Assembly (NCBI RefSeq): GCF_010501075.1
Contig: NZ_QVMN01000001.1
Span: forward strand, 248,001-312,000
DNA length: 64,000 nt
Direction: 5' to 3'
Source of the DNA: Dysgonomonas sp. 25
GTDB lineage: Bacteria; Bacteroidota; Bacteroidia; Bacteroidales; Dysgonomonadaceae
In this document: positions 15,269 to 23,617 of the stretch, piece by piece
How the letters are laid out: each line of letters begins with the position of its first letter
Numbering within the stretch: the first letter of the stretch is position 1
Notes under the pieces: generated by a model
What the model was told of the DNA's origin: nothing
Databases searched by the model: none
Seen by the model: only the letters and a program-made list of their open reading frames with translations
Position numbers and translations under genes: made by a program

Positions 15269-15314
15269 AGTGCAAGGTGCAAGTATCTATATAGATAAGC
15301 TTGCACCTTGCACT
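15269..15314. repeat. Nested inverted repeat
   Basis: AGTGCAAGGTGCAAG (15269-15283) and CTTGCACCTTGCACT (15300-15314) are perfect 15-bp arms. The spacer starts with a second perfect palindrome, TATCTATATAGATA (15284-15297). Each arm also contains a tandem GTGCAAG/GTGCAAG-like half-repeat (GTGCAAGGTGCAAG), so it may bind several protein subunits. It lies just before a strong rightward promoter. Confidence 0.8.
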
Positions 15315-15341
15315 AAGGCTAATACATTGAAGGCTAAATAT

Positions 15342-15372
15342 TTTGTAAACATGAAAATTATATGTATCTTTG
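15342..15372 (+). promoter_or_regulatory. Rightward promoter of the candidate small RNA
   Basis: TTTG (15342-15345), 19 bases, TATCTTTG (15365-15372): a complete Bacteroidetes promoter. No CDS follows on this strand; a strong terminator lies about 200 bases downstream. The box also resembles the CTnDOT integration core GTANNTTTGC (9 of 10). Confidence 0.75.
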
Positions 15373-15377
15373 AACCC

Positions 15378-15609
15378 AAGATATATGCAGAAGTGCATAG
15401 GTCAAAGGTGGACAAATAGGGGTTATTAAATTTGTGCCTATTTCGTTACCGATAATAAGTTTGGGAAAGTTAAAGCATTGACTTATACGCATATCCGGGG
15501 AAAAGGTTCATGTACCTCTCTCTCCGCAAACAAGGCTGAAAGTCAATAGTTTGCGAAACAAGCACCCAATTTTACACCCAAGAATGTAAAGTTGGGTGTT
15601 TTTGTTTTG
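15378..15609 (+). ncRNA. Candidate free-standing small RNA of about 230 nt
   Basis: A promoter ending at 15372 and an intrinsic terminator ending near 15609 define a transcript with no convincing ORF. The predicted RNA can form the hairpins TATGCA-gaag-TGCATA (15384-15399), AAATAGG/CCTATTT (15414-15443) and CGCAAAC/GTTTGCG (15525-15555), before the terminator stem. It lies between the arsenic island and the AIPR gene, convergent with the latter. I do not recognise it as tmRNA, SRP RNA or RNase P. The 5' and 3' ends do not pair as in 6S RNA. A Bacteroidales-specific RNA family is possible. Confidence 0.5.
15560..15609 (+). terminator. Strong intrinsic terminator of the candidate small RNA
   Basis: CACCCAATTTTACA (15563-15576) pairs with TGTAAAGTTGGGTG (15585-15598): 14 bp with one G-U pair and an 8-base loop, extended outward by three more pairs, then TTTTTGTTTT. 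Confidence 0.85.
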
Positions 15610-15654
15610 CTTCCTTGTGAGGCATCTTCCTATTCACTTCACCCAAAATTTTCC

Positions 15655-15683
15655 TAAAAAAGGGAGATTAATTTATCTCCCTT
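15655..15683 (-). terminator. Intrinsic terminator of the AIPR gene
   Basis: On the minus strand AAGGGAGAT, a six-base loop, ATCTCCCTT and then TTTTT. It lies 33 bases after the AIPR gene stop and faces the small-RNA terminator, so the two convergent units are insulated. Confidence 0.85.
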
Positions 15684-15715
15684 CATTATTTTTTCGGAAA
15701 AGCTCTTTTATTATT

Positions 15716-17701
15716 TTATTCGAAATTAACATCGACAGCTAACAACTGACCTGATTTAGGATTAGTAGATACCCTATATGATACAAGTTTGCCTTCTGAA
15801 TTGAATAGATTTAATCCTTTAGCAGAATTAGAATGAAAAAATACATTGTTCGGTTTTCTTTCAATAAAGCCACAATACTTTCCAAATTTATCCTTTATAA
15901 TCTTTACGATTTTTCCTTTGTATCTAAAATCAACATCATCAACTAAGTCAGTAACATGTTGATTGTTTTTCCTTACTCTCTTCAACAGCAATAATGTGAA
16001 GTCTTTATTATCTTTAATTCCATGAGGACTTTTGTGAAGTTCTTTCTCCCAATGCTCTCTAGTTTTATCAAATATATCAATTGATTCAACAAACTTAGCT
16101 AATGTTTTGTCATCGCTTTTAAGCACATTTAGAATCAATCTAGAATGTTCATCAACCATTTGCTCCGAGTTAATATTAGGACTTTTTCCCGCAATTAATT
16201 CTCTAAAAATCATCATTAAATGGTATTTATAAGTATAGTGTTTTGGCTTATCTAACTTATTCTTTCTAAACAACTTCTCGAGTTTGTAAAATGTCAAACA
16301 AGAGGCAAAATAAGGGAGTTTACTTTGGTAATCCTTAAACAGTATATTAGAGTAAGTATCAAGCAATTTAGATTCATGCCTATGTGATAAATGTGGCTCG
16401 TTAATAAACATTGATACAAATGAATGTACTATGATTCTAAAGTTCAATTTTTGATATTGTGTTATTGACGGATTATGGTCATATTGTTTGGATCTTCTTT
16501 CGTAATAGAATCTTTCATACTCAGGAGATAGTGCATTAATAACATCTTCAAGCTCTTTGTGGAATTTTTTTGTAGTCTCAAAGGCTTCATCCAGCACTAT
16601 GTTTTGTCTATTAGTACCCCTAACTACCTGATTTGTAATTTCAATATCTTGAGTTGAAATCAACTTAATTACTAGTGGAACGGTATTGCTTTCTTCTACA
16701 TTAAAGATAACATGACTTGTTTGACAACCATTCACTATTTGGGGATTTTTTATGGTAATCTGCCTATTGCTGGGGGTATATTTTTCGCAAACAATGGTAA
16801 TGCCATTGTTCAATAAAGCAAACTTTTCAGGCTCTTCTTTTATGGTTCTACCTATTTCAGTATTTATATTGTTATCTCCTTGAAAATCACGGACATTATC
16901 ATCAAATAGCGATTTTCGGATAATACCTTCATCTGTTGATAATAACTTCTTTAATTCACTTGCATAGCATAACAGCATGCATGAATTATCAACTTTATCT
17001 ACAGAAGTTAATGGCATGGTATCAATAGAGTTTAAGACAACCTCAAAATTATTTTCATTAGAATCAATTATCCCTTTGAATCCATCAATGTCGATGAAAT
17101 GTATTACAGGTTCTTTATATGTGTTTAAGCTATTGACATCATCTTTAAATTGTTCCGCAAGAGCTAATTGATGCTTGCTGTTATGCCACTTGCCCATAGC
17201 GACATAGTATAAGCGTACATTAGGATTATCTTCCCATTTATACACGGCTTCTTCACTTATTAAAAAGTCCTTTATCTTAATGAGTGATTTTATTTCGGGA
17301 CTATGAGGTTGCCTTTGCTTTTCAGATAAAAATTCACGAACCCCATCCGCAAAGTTATTAAACTCTCCTTTGTCAAAATCAGACTTGTATTTTGATTGTA
17401 TAAAGATAAATTCGACTGACACTCGTGGAAATCTTTTAACAAGATCTTTTGCTTCTGCTAAATCTCGAATAAGTAAACCATTCAACTTTATAGCAATACC
17501 ATCAATTCCCATGTCATGTGTTCCACCGACATTTACTTTTTCCAAAAGTTCGTTATCTCCATTAAATGCATCTGGCTGATGAGAAGATAATATAACATAA
17601 TTAACATATTTCTCGAAAGCATTTCCATCTGCAATATCATTCAATTCTAATTGCTCCCGAAATTTCTTAAATTTCGCATTAATAATTGGCTCTAGATTCA
17701 T
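15716..17701 (-). CDS. AIPR family protein with nuclease-like N-terminus and cold-shock-like C-terminus
   Basis: A 661-residue protein in three parts. Residues about 20-125 look like a PD-(D/E)xK nuclease: E30 (FEKYV), D67 (GIDGIAI), and Q102-S-K104 (FIQSK). The AIPR (abortive infection phage resistance) core follows, with KFALLNNGITIVCE (about 293-306) and IKNPQIVNGCQTSHVIF (about 317-333). Residues about 593-661 resemble a cold-shock/OB domain: GKIVKII, FGKYCGFIE, NVFFHSNS. The gene is visibly more AT-rich than maeB beside it and stands alone with its own terminator. Phage defence is inferred from the family; the nucleic-acid-binding tail is unusual. Confidence 0.85.
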   Translation of the reverse strand: MNLEPIINAKFKKFREQLELNDIADGNAFEKYVNYVILSSHQPDAFNGDNELLEKVNVGGTHDMGIDGIAIKLNGLLIRDLAEAKDLVKRFPRVSVEFIFIQSKYKSDFDKGEFNNFADGVREFLSEKQRQPHSPEIKSLIKIKDFLISEEAVYKWEDNPNVRLYYVAMGKWHNSKHQLALAEQFKDDVNSLNTYKEPVIHFIDIDGFKGIIDSNENNFEVVLNSIDTMPLTSVDKVDNSCMLLCYASELKKLLSTDEGIIRKSLFDDNVRDFQGDNNINTEIGRTIKEEPEKFALLNNGITIVCEKYTPSNRQITIKNPQIVNGCQTSHVIFNVEESNTVPLVIKLISTQDIEITNQVVRGTNRQNIVLDEAFETTKKFHKELEDVINALSPEYERFYYERRSKQYDHNPSITQYQKLNFRIIVHSFVSMFINEPHLSHRHESKLLDTYSNILFKDYQSKLPYFASCLTFYKLEKLFRKNKLDKPKHYTYKYHLMMIFRELIAGKSPNINSEQMVDEHSRLILNVLKSDDKTLAKFVESIDIFDKTREHWEKELHKSPHGIKDNKDFTLLLLKRVRKNNQHVTDLVDDVDFRYKGKIVKIIKDKFGKYCGFIERKPNNVFFHSNSAKGLNLFNSEGKLVSYRVSTNPKSGQLLAVDVNFE

Positions 17702-17782
17702 GAGTGTTTATTTTATTGTTAATTTCCTCCCAAAAATACTAAATATTTCCGAAACAGCCTGATTTACATCCCTAAACCTTTA

Positions 17783-17905
17783 TTTTTGCCCATTTCCGAC
17801 TTCTGTATAAACTTTATTCCTATTGATTCCTGAAACTCTTTGTATTTCTGCCTCTCTCCGCTCTTATTTAAAACATTATAAGCAGCCTAATGGCTGCTTT
17901 TTTTA
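17783..17905 (+). other. Possible short rightward transcript with terminator
   Basis: TATTTTTG at 17783-17790 fits a -7 box, though without a clear -33 element. At 17880-17899 AAGCAGCC-taat-GGCTGCTT is followed by TTTTTATT. No ORF lies between. The terminator U-tract points rightward, so it is not an obvious maeB terminator, although maeB ends at 17929 on the other strand. It could be a roughly 110-nt RNA or just a bidirectional terminator. Confidence 0.35.
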
Positions 17906-17928
17906 TTCACCCCCAGTAATAAGCCTAA

Positions 17929-20226
17929 TTACATTCGGTAATTATCGCTGCCTTTCTCGTCATGAACGATAGCATCGATGGTAGCAACAGCAGCCAGATT
18001 CACGATATCCCGCACCGATGTCTCGATGTCCGTGAAGTGAACAGGCTTGCGTAACCCGATTTGTATAGGGCCGATGCTCTCGCCTCCTTCTCCCATCTCT
18101 ATCAGTACGCGGCTGACAATATTGGCTGAACTAAGGTTCGGGAATATCAGGGTGTTGACGTTCTTTCCTTTCAACTTATTGAATGGAAAGCTCTTATCGC
18201 GAAGCTCCTTGTTCAGGGCGAAGTTGACCTGCATCTCTCCGTCTATCAGTATATCCTTTTCATTCTCGTGGAAGTATTGAATAGCATCGGATATACTACG
18301 GGGGCTGCCATCACGTTCTGCACCGAAGTTAGAGAACGACAGCATAGCCATCACCGGCGTATGGTTAAAGAATTTGACGGCGTTATGCGTCAGCTTGGCA
18401 ATCTCGATCAGGGTATCTTTCTCCGGCCAGCGATTTATCAGGGTGTCGGACAGGAAGTAAGTCCCTTTCTTATTCTGGATGATATGCATAGCTGCAAAAT
18501 GGTTATAGCCTTCCTGCAAGCCTATCACTTCTATTGCAACCTTGGCGAAATCCTGATAATGGCTGTAGACACCCGTAATCAGGGCATCGGCATCACCCAC
18601 CTCCACCATCATCATGCCGAAGTAGTTGCGGTCGTTCATCTTTTCGAATGCATCCTGAAAGCGAATACCTTCGCGGCATCGCTTCTCGGTCAGTATTTGG
18701 GCATAGCGATTGCGCCGGCGATCTTCCTTGATATTGCGATAGTTCACTATTTCGATTCCCTTGAGATCCAGTCCATTCTCTTTAGCAATAGCTTTTATGC
18801 GATCGGGCGAGCCTAAAAGTATCGGATAACAAATACCTTCGCGGTAGGAGACTATAGCCGCCTTGATCATATTAATATGGTTCCCTTCGCAGAATACAAC
18901 CCGTTTAGGGTTGCTCTTAGCCATGGCAAACAGGCGGTTGATAAGTTTGGTGCTATAGCCCATCATCTCATCCAGATGGTCTTCATAGTCCCGCCAGTTG
19001 GTTATCTTCTTTCGGGCAACGCCACTCTTGACGGCAGCTTTGGCAACTGCCATCGACACACGTGTCAGCAAGCGCGGGTCTAATGGTTTAGGGATAAAGT
19101 AATCCCTGCCAAAGACCAATCGCTTCTTATTGTAAGCTACATTGACCGTATCCAGTACTTCCTCTTTGGCCAAGGATGCCAATGCATGCACGGCAGCCAA
19201 TTTCATATCTTCGTTGATGCTGGTAGCCTGCACGTCCAATGCGCCACGGAATATATAAGGGAAGCCAAGTACGTTGTTGACCTGATTAGGATAATCCGAG
19301 CGGCCGGTGGCAAAAATGATGTCTCCACGGGAGGCCATAGCCTTTTCGTAGCTTATCTCGGGATTAGGGTTGGCCAGCGCAAAGACAATCGGGTTATGGT
19401 TCATTGAACGCACCATTTCTATTGTCAGTGTATCGGCTTTTGAGAGGCCTAAGAACACATCCGCGCCTGCAATTGCCTCTTCCAAAGTCTTCTTTGAGGT
19501 CGTGGCGGCAAACGCTTTTTTGACATCGCTCAAGTCTTTGCGATCAGTCGAGATAACCCCTTTGCTGTCGCACATGATGATGTTTTTCTTCTTTACTCCT
19601 AAACGGATATATAGGTTGGTACAGGCTATTGCCGAAGCGCCTGCTCCATTCACCACCAATTTGATATTCCCTATCTTTTTGCCTGCAATATCCAAGGCAT
19701 TCAGCAAGGCGGCAGAGGAGATGATAGCCGTGCCATGTTGGTCGTCGTGCATGACAGGAATATCCAGTTCCTCTTTCAGGCGGCGTTCTATCTTGAAGCA
19801 TTCGGGTGCTTTTATGTCTTCCAGGTTGATACCTCCGAAAGTGGGCGCTATAGCCTTGACTGCCTGAATAAACCGCTCCGGATCTTTCTCGTCTATCTCG
19901 ATATCGAAGACATTGATGCCGGCATATATCTTGAATAGCAAACCTTTCCCTTCCATCACCGGCTTGCCGGCTAATGCTCCTATATCGCCCAATCCGAGCA
20001 CAGCCGTACCATTGGAAATGACGGCGACAAGATTCCCCTTAGTCGTATATTTATAAGCATCCTCGGGATGCTTTTCTATCTCGAGACAGGGTTCGGCAAC
20101 ACCGGGCGAATAAGCCAGTGCTAAATCGGTTTGGTTACTGTACGGTTTGGTCGGTACAACCTCTATCTTACCATGAGGTTCGCGCGAATGATAGCGGAGA
20201 GCAGCTTCTTTTGTAATCTTTGGCAT
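17929..20226 (-). CDS. maeB: NADP-dependent malic enzyme with phosphotransacetylase-like domain
   Basis: The 765-residue protein matches the length of MaeB-type fusions. Residues about 1-430 are malic enzyme: [47 protein letters not shown] (NAD(P)-binding). Residues about 430-765 are the PTA-like domain ([10 protein letters not shown]..., [38 protein letters not shown]), which in this family is regulatory and not catalytic. It decarboxylates malate to pyruvate and yields NADPH. It is monocistronic and marks the return to core chromosome. Confidence 0.95.
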   Translation of the reverse strand: MPKITKEAALRYHSREPHGKIEVVPTKPYSNQTDLALAYSPGVAEPCLEIEKHPEDAYKYTTKGNLVAVISNGTAVLGLGDIGALAGKPVMEGKGLLFKIYAGINVFDIEIDEKDPERFIQAVKAIAPTFGGINLEDIKAPECFKIERRLKEELDIPVMHDDQHGTAIISSAALLNALDIAGKKIGNIKLVVNGAGASAIACTNLYIRLGVKKKNIIMCDSKGVISTDRKDLSDVKKAFAATTSKKTLEEAIAGADVFLGLSKADTLTIEMVRSMNHNPIVFALANPNPEISYEKAMASRGDIIFATGRSDYPNQVNNVLGFPYIFRGALDVQATSINEDMKLAAVHALASLAKEEVLDTVNVAYNKKRLVFGRDYFIPKPLDPRLLTRVSMAVAKAAVKSGVARKKITNWRDYEDHLDEMMGYSTKLINRLFAMAKSNPKRVVFCEGNHINMIKAAIVSYREGICYPILLGSPDRIKAIAKENGLDLKGIEIVNYRNIKEDRRRNRYAQILTEKRCREGIRFQDAFEKMNDRNYFGMMMVEVGDADALITGVYSHYQDFAKVAIEVIGLQEGYNHFAAMHIIQNKKGTYFLSDTLINRWPEKDTLIEIAKLTHNAVKFFNHTPVMAMLSFSNFGAERDGSPRSISDAIQYFHENEKDILIDGEMQVNFALNKELRDKSFPFNKLKGKNVNTLIFPNLSSANIVSRVLIEMGEGGESIGPIQIGLRKPVHFTDIETSVRDIVNLAAVATIDAIVHDEKGSDNYRM

Positions 20227-20312
20227 AGCATTACTTATTTAAAAGAGTTAAAGATAAACCCTTTTAAAGTTACGAAAAGAGTTTCGAAATAGCTGCCAAT
20301 TTTATCAAATTA

Positions 20313-20456
20313 TTTTTTCTTTTTAACCACGGAGTAATACAGAGGAAAAAGTAACAAACCTATACTTCTTTTCGACGTTTTTCATCGAGTTACTTTTCTT
20401 TCCCTCTTGTAAACTCATTGCTAATAAACTCGTCTACTTGTTTACTCGTTTACTTA
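20313..20456 (+). repeat. Dispersed repeat unit, copy 1
   Basis: The unit runs from TTTTTAACCAC-GGAGTAATACAGAGG through a hairpin core with ends AAAAGTAAC and GTTACTTTT (20345-20398) to TTTCCCTCTTGTAAACTCATT-CTAATAAACTCGT. The same order recurs at 20645-20808. The core palindrome alone recurs at 20597 and, inverted, at 33421. Confidence 0.8.
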
Positions 20457-20518
20457 TTAATTACTTAACCACGAAGTACGCTAAGATTCTACACTAAGTT
20501 CGCAAAGAGTAGACATGC

Positions 20519-20595
20519 TTGTCATACCGAGTGAATACGAGGTATCTCTTTCACACTTTTAGGAAGAGACTTCTCACATCCGTTCGAAGTGACAA
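20519..20595. repeat. REP-like imperfect palindrome
   Basis: TTGTCATACCGAGTGAATACGAGG-type arm (from 20519) against the reverse complement of AAGAGACTTCTCACATCCGTTCGAAGTGACAA (20564-20595). The TGTCA-CGAA-GTGAGAAGTCTCTT wording is a dispersed palindrome found in many Bacteroidetes genomes. It lies between the two copies of the other repeat family. Confidence 0.65.
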
Positions 20596-20596
20596 T

Positions 20597-20651
20597 AAAA
20601 AGTAACAAACCTCTACTCATTTTCGATGTTTTTTATCGAGTTACTTTTTCT
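20597..20651 (+). repeat. Hairpin-core repeat, partial copy
   Basis: AAAAAGTAACAAACCTCTACT... to ...ATCGAGTTACTTTTTC is the core of the dispersed unit without its flanks. Ends AAAAGTAAC/GTTACTTTT are complementary and the interior TTTCGATG...ATCGAG is partly palindromic. Confidence 0.75.
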
Positions 20652-20808
20652 TTTTAACCACAGAGTTCCACAGAGTTTTTCACGGAGTAATACAGAGGAA
20701 AAAAGTAACATTTCTCTACTTATTTCGAGTATTTTTGACAGGTTACTTTTCTTTCCCTCTTGTAAACTCATTACTAATAAACTCGTATACTTGTCTACTC
20801 GTCTACTA
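20645..20808 (+). repeat. Dispersed repeat unit, copy 2
   Basis: Same arrangement as 20313-20456 with an extra ACAGAGTTCCACAGAGTTTTTCAC insertion before GGAGTAATACAGAGG. Its hairpin core is at 20699-20751. It ends at the stop codon of the terminase-like gene. Together these repeats fill the 580-base gap between maeB and that gene. Confidence 0.8.
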
Positions 20809-21387
20809 TTACAATTTATTATACTCCTCAATAATCTTGCGCGATTTGGCTATCGCTTCGGGAGTAAGCTCATCCCGTTCGCCCCGATCCAGCTTCTCTA
20901 ATTCGCGTTTCGTTTCTTCATTAATAACTTCGATGATGAGCGGTTGGCGGGTGATGTGGTGTCGTTTTTCTTCTTTCTCGCGTTCGCGTTGTTGAGCTTC
21001 TTCGTGACGCAGGCGTTCATCTTCGCGTTTCAGTACGGCATTGATGGTGGCAGTGTCTGGTGCGTGGTCTTTTTCTTTCACTATCTTTTCTTTCAGGACG
21101 AGACGGTCGGGGTAGTGTTTGTCAGGTACGTAGACATATTTGGTCTCTACGGTTTTGTAGCCGTTCATTTTGCGGCGGGCGGCTTGACGGGCGAGGGTGA
21201 CTAAACGTTCGTTGCGCTGGGATTGGGCTAATTGTATGGCTTCGCGAAAATCTTCCTTTTCATTTTTCCACTCATAAAACGTTTTGCGGTTAATCTTCAT
21301 AAAACCGCAGATTTCGTTGATAGTCGATTCGCCGTCGGCGATAAGTTCGCATATTGCTTCTACTAATTGTTTGCTGTACTTTGCCAT
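20809..21387 (-). CDS. Terminase-small-subunit-like HTH protein (orphan)
   Basis: The 192-residue protein begins with an HTH resembling phage terminase small subunits and related packaging proteins: KQLVEAICELIADGESTINEICGFMKINRKTFYEWKNEKEDFREAI. A highly charged coiled-coil follows (LKREDERLRHEEAQQREREKEEKRHH, about 112-140). No large subunit, portal or other phage gene is near, so it is a relic, a domesticated DNA-binding protein, or a family found scattered in Bacteroidales chromosomes. It lies beside the repeat cluster. Confidence 0.7.
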   Translation of the reverse strand: MAKYSKQLVEAICELIADGESTINEICGFMKINRKTFYEWKNEKEDFREAIQLAQSQRNERLVTLARQAARRKMNGYKTVETKYVYVPDKHYPDRLVLKEKIVKEKDHAPDTATINAVLKREDERLRHEEAQQREREKEEKRHHITRQPLIIEVINEETKRELEKLDRGERDELTPEAIAKSRKIIEEYNKL

Positions 21388-21517
21388 AATCTTTTTTACA
21401 TAGAGATAATTGCTCTCTAAAAAAGATGTGGCTTTTTAACAAAGAGGGATGGATTTCTATATTATATCCCCCTCTTGTGGAAGGGGCGGGAGGCCTTTTT
21501 TATAATCTATAATTAAT

Positions 21518-23428
21518 CTAATATTCCAACAATATCTCCTCCGGTATATCCGGAGTGAAATCTGTTGATATTCTCGGGCTCGACGACCTCACTTTGAAGA
21601 AGCTGCGGAAACCACTTTGCTCCAATTTAGGATATACACCTATTTTCAGGTCTATCGTATTGAAAATAATGAAATCGTTGCGCAGACGGATACCCAACCC
21701 TATACCATAATTCAGGTTCTCATTCTTGAAAAGGCTTCCCTCTTCCCTTATCCATCCCAAGTCGAAAAAAGAGTAGAACAAACACCGGAACCCGAGGAGT
21801 TCGTAATTCGAGAACATATCCGTTTCAGCCTTAAACAACAATTGCTCAACCCCTTTTCTATCCCTGCGCCAGTTTTTCATTTTCAGGCTCGTATGCTCGC
21901 CCATATAAATCCGGTCGCCAAAATACCTGTCCGGCGTCATCAGCTTCCCATAACTTAGGTTCAGGAACTGCCGCACACGTACCGTATACAACCGCATAAG
22001 CGGCGTAAAATAATGCATGTTAAATTTGAATACACTCTCAAAAGGCTTCTTTTTATCCCAGAAAGAAGAAATAGCCGAATACAGGTACAAAGTACCTTTC
22101 GTCAGGTCATTACTTCCGTAAGAAGCGCTGAACGAACCATACATGCCGTCTTTCACATCCAGGTTATAGAAGCGGCTATATCCCAGCTGCATCGAAAGAT
22201 TATAACCCAAAGCAATATTCTCCGTCGTCCCGAAATTGTAAACCAAATAATCGCGTTGATACGAATTTTTGAACAAACTTAACTGCATCAGCCAGATACG
22301 GTTTCTGGCATGCTTATAGGGGAGCATAATGGTTTTTATATAATCCTGATATGCCTCATTCCTATACTCATCCATTTTGTGCTTATACCTGAACCCTACA
22401 ACGATACGCTTGATGCTGTTGTCCTCCGACAAAGTGAAAGCCCTTCCTATCGTAGCCGAAAACAATTCCCGCCTGTCGGGCGTAATAGAATCCCAATTGA
22501 TATATTCGGGGCGTCTGACGTTGTTTTTATAACTGATTTCGCCGAAATAATTATACCTCGGTTGCAATTTGCGGGTTAACGATGCCGAAAACTCGTGCAT
22601 CTTTATCTCATCTACATAACTTATCTCCCCATCTATTTTTGTATTCGCAATATTCTCATACAGGTAATTAGCGCCAAAACCTACCTTATGGCTGTATTTG
22701 GGCGTATAAATAAAATTCGCACCCATACGGCTACCCGTTCCGGCGATATTTTTATCGAATACCTCGATATTCATCCGCGACGACGAAAGGTTGTGTATAT
22801 CCACCCCGATTGTCCATTTATCGCGCGCTATTATTCTCACATCTACCATCTCATCATTTCCGGTAACAGGTTCTAATACGATACGCGCATCATTGATATA
22901 AGTCGCATCGCGCAATTCGACCTCCGAAGCAGCTATAATAGCCGGATTGACACGGTCGCCACGGCGAAACTGGATATGCTTTTTGATGGTAGATTCCCGG
23001 CTCAATACATGTGTCTTGTTGAATATTTCGGCATCCTCGTCCACCTTATCCGGGTTGCGGACATCCGTCCCGAAAGGCGCCAATACAGTGACTTCAATGT
23101 TGCGTATGATTTTATCCCTGAATGGCTCATAATCCTTAGCGATAGATTTATTCTCCTCCGCATCAAAAGAGACCTTCGGTTCCCTTACTATCAGCCGGAA
23201 CAGACTTTTCGTCCAACTTTTCTTGGCGCTTTGCTCCTTGAGTGTCTGATAGGATTCGGGCAATTTCTTCGAGCGGATAGTATCTTTTGCTTCTATCGCA
23301 TTTTCGGTCATAAGTATCGGAGGCTGTATCGTATCGTTCGCATATGCTTCTGCTCCTTTCAGTGATTGGGCTTGTAATACCGAAAGAAGGATAAATATAG
23401 CGATGATATGAAAACGTATTAGCTTCAA
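21518..23428 (-). CDS. BamA/TamA-like outer membrane protein with POTRA-type N-domain
   Basis: A 636-residue protein with a signal peptide (about 1-26, ending QSLKGA). Residues about 100-215 look like POTRA domains: RDKIIRNIEVTVLAPFG, IKKHIQFRRGDRVNPAIIAASEVELRDATYINDARIVL, and VDVRIIARDKW. The remaining 400 residues are beta-strand rich, as in a 16-strand barrel, with FIYTPKYSHKVGFGANYL-type strands. It resembles the BamA/TamA surface-antigen superfamily but is shorter than BamA. It may assemble or translocate outer membrane components; the substrate is unknown. It is a single gene divergent from the activase. Confidence 0.75.
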   Translation of the reverse strand: MKLIRFHIIAIFILLSVLQAQSLKGAEAYANDTIQPPILMTENAIEAKDTIRSKKLPESYQTLKEQSAKKSWTKSLFRLIVREPKVSFDAEENKSIAKDYEPFRDKIIRNIEVTVLAPFGTDVRNPDKVDEDAEIFNKTHVLSRESTIKKHIQFRRGDRVNPAIIAASEVELRDATYINDARIVLEPVTGNDEMVDVRIIARDKWTIGVDIHNLSSSRMNIEVFDKNIAGTGSRMGANFIYTPKYSHKVGFGANYLYENIANTKIDGEISYVDEIKMHEFSASLTRKLQPRYNYFGEISYKNNVRRPEYINWDSITPDRRELFSATIGRAFTLSEDNSIKRIVVGFRYKHKMDEYRNEAYQDYIKTIMLPYKHARNRIWLMQLSLFKNSYQRDYLVYNFGTTENIALGYNLSMQLGYSRFYNLDVKDGMYGSFSASYGSNDLTKGTLYLYSAISSFWDKKKPFESVFKFNMHYFTPLMRLYTVRVRQFLNLSYGKLMTPDRYFGDRIYMGEHTSLKMKNWRRDRKGVEQLLFKAETDMFSNYELLGFRCLFYSFFDLGWIREEGSLFKNENLNYGIGLGIRLRNDFIIFNTIDLKIGVYPKLEQSGFRSFFKVRSSSPRISTDFTPDIPEEILLEY

Positions 23429-23575
23429 AAGATTTTTTTTGATGAAAATAACCTGTCTTCGTTTATAACGTTTATTGCGTGTGTTTAGTTATCTGCAAAA
23501 ACAAATAAAAGTAAAAAACATCTGTTTATTGCGATTATTCACATTAAAATTGGTTCGGATATAGAGTTTATTTTG

Positions 23576-23583
23576 TAATTTTG
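23576..23583 (+). promoter_or_regulatory. -7 box before the dehydratase activase
   Basis: TAATTTTG fits TAnnTTTG and lies 35 bases before the start codon. A TTGG sits about 23 bases upstream, slightly too far for an ideal -33 box. Confidence 0.5.
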
Positions 23584-23617
23584 TCGCGTTAAATAAGAGC
23601 GCTTTACTATTTTATTT

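Noticed and set aside
15364-15373. GTATCTTTGA as an integrase core site of CTnDOT type (GTANNTTTGC)
   Set aside because: It matches 9 of 10, but the same letters are a normal promoter -7 box here and occur again before recR and other genes. Without the other end of the element it cannot be called an attachment site.
15505-15527. 3' end of a serine tRNA (GGTTCATGTACCTCTCTCTCCGC)
   Set aside because: The T-loop is not TTCRANY, the stem does not pair properly, and no matching acceptor strand or full tRNA lies upstream.
15518-17861. Direct repeat CTCTCTCCGC flanking the AIPR gene as insertion footprint
   Set aside because: Ten low-complexity bases at a distance of 2.3 kb can easily occur by chance, and the surrounding bases do not match.
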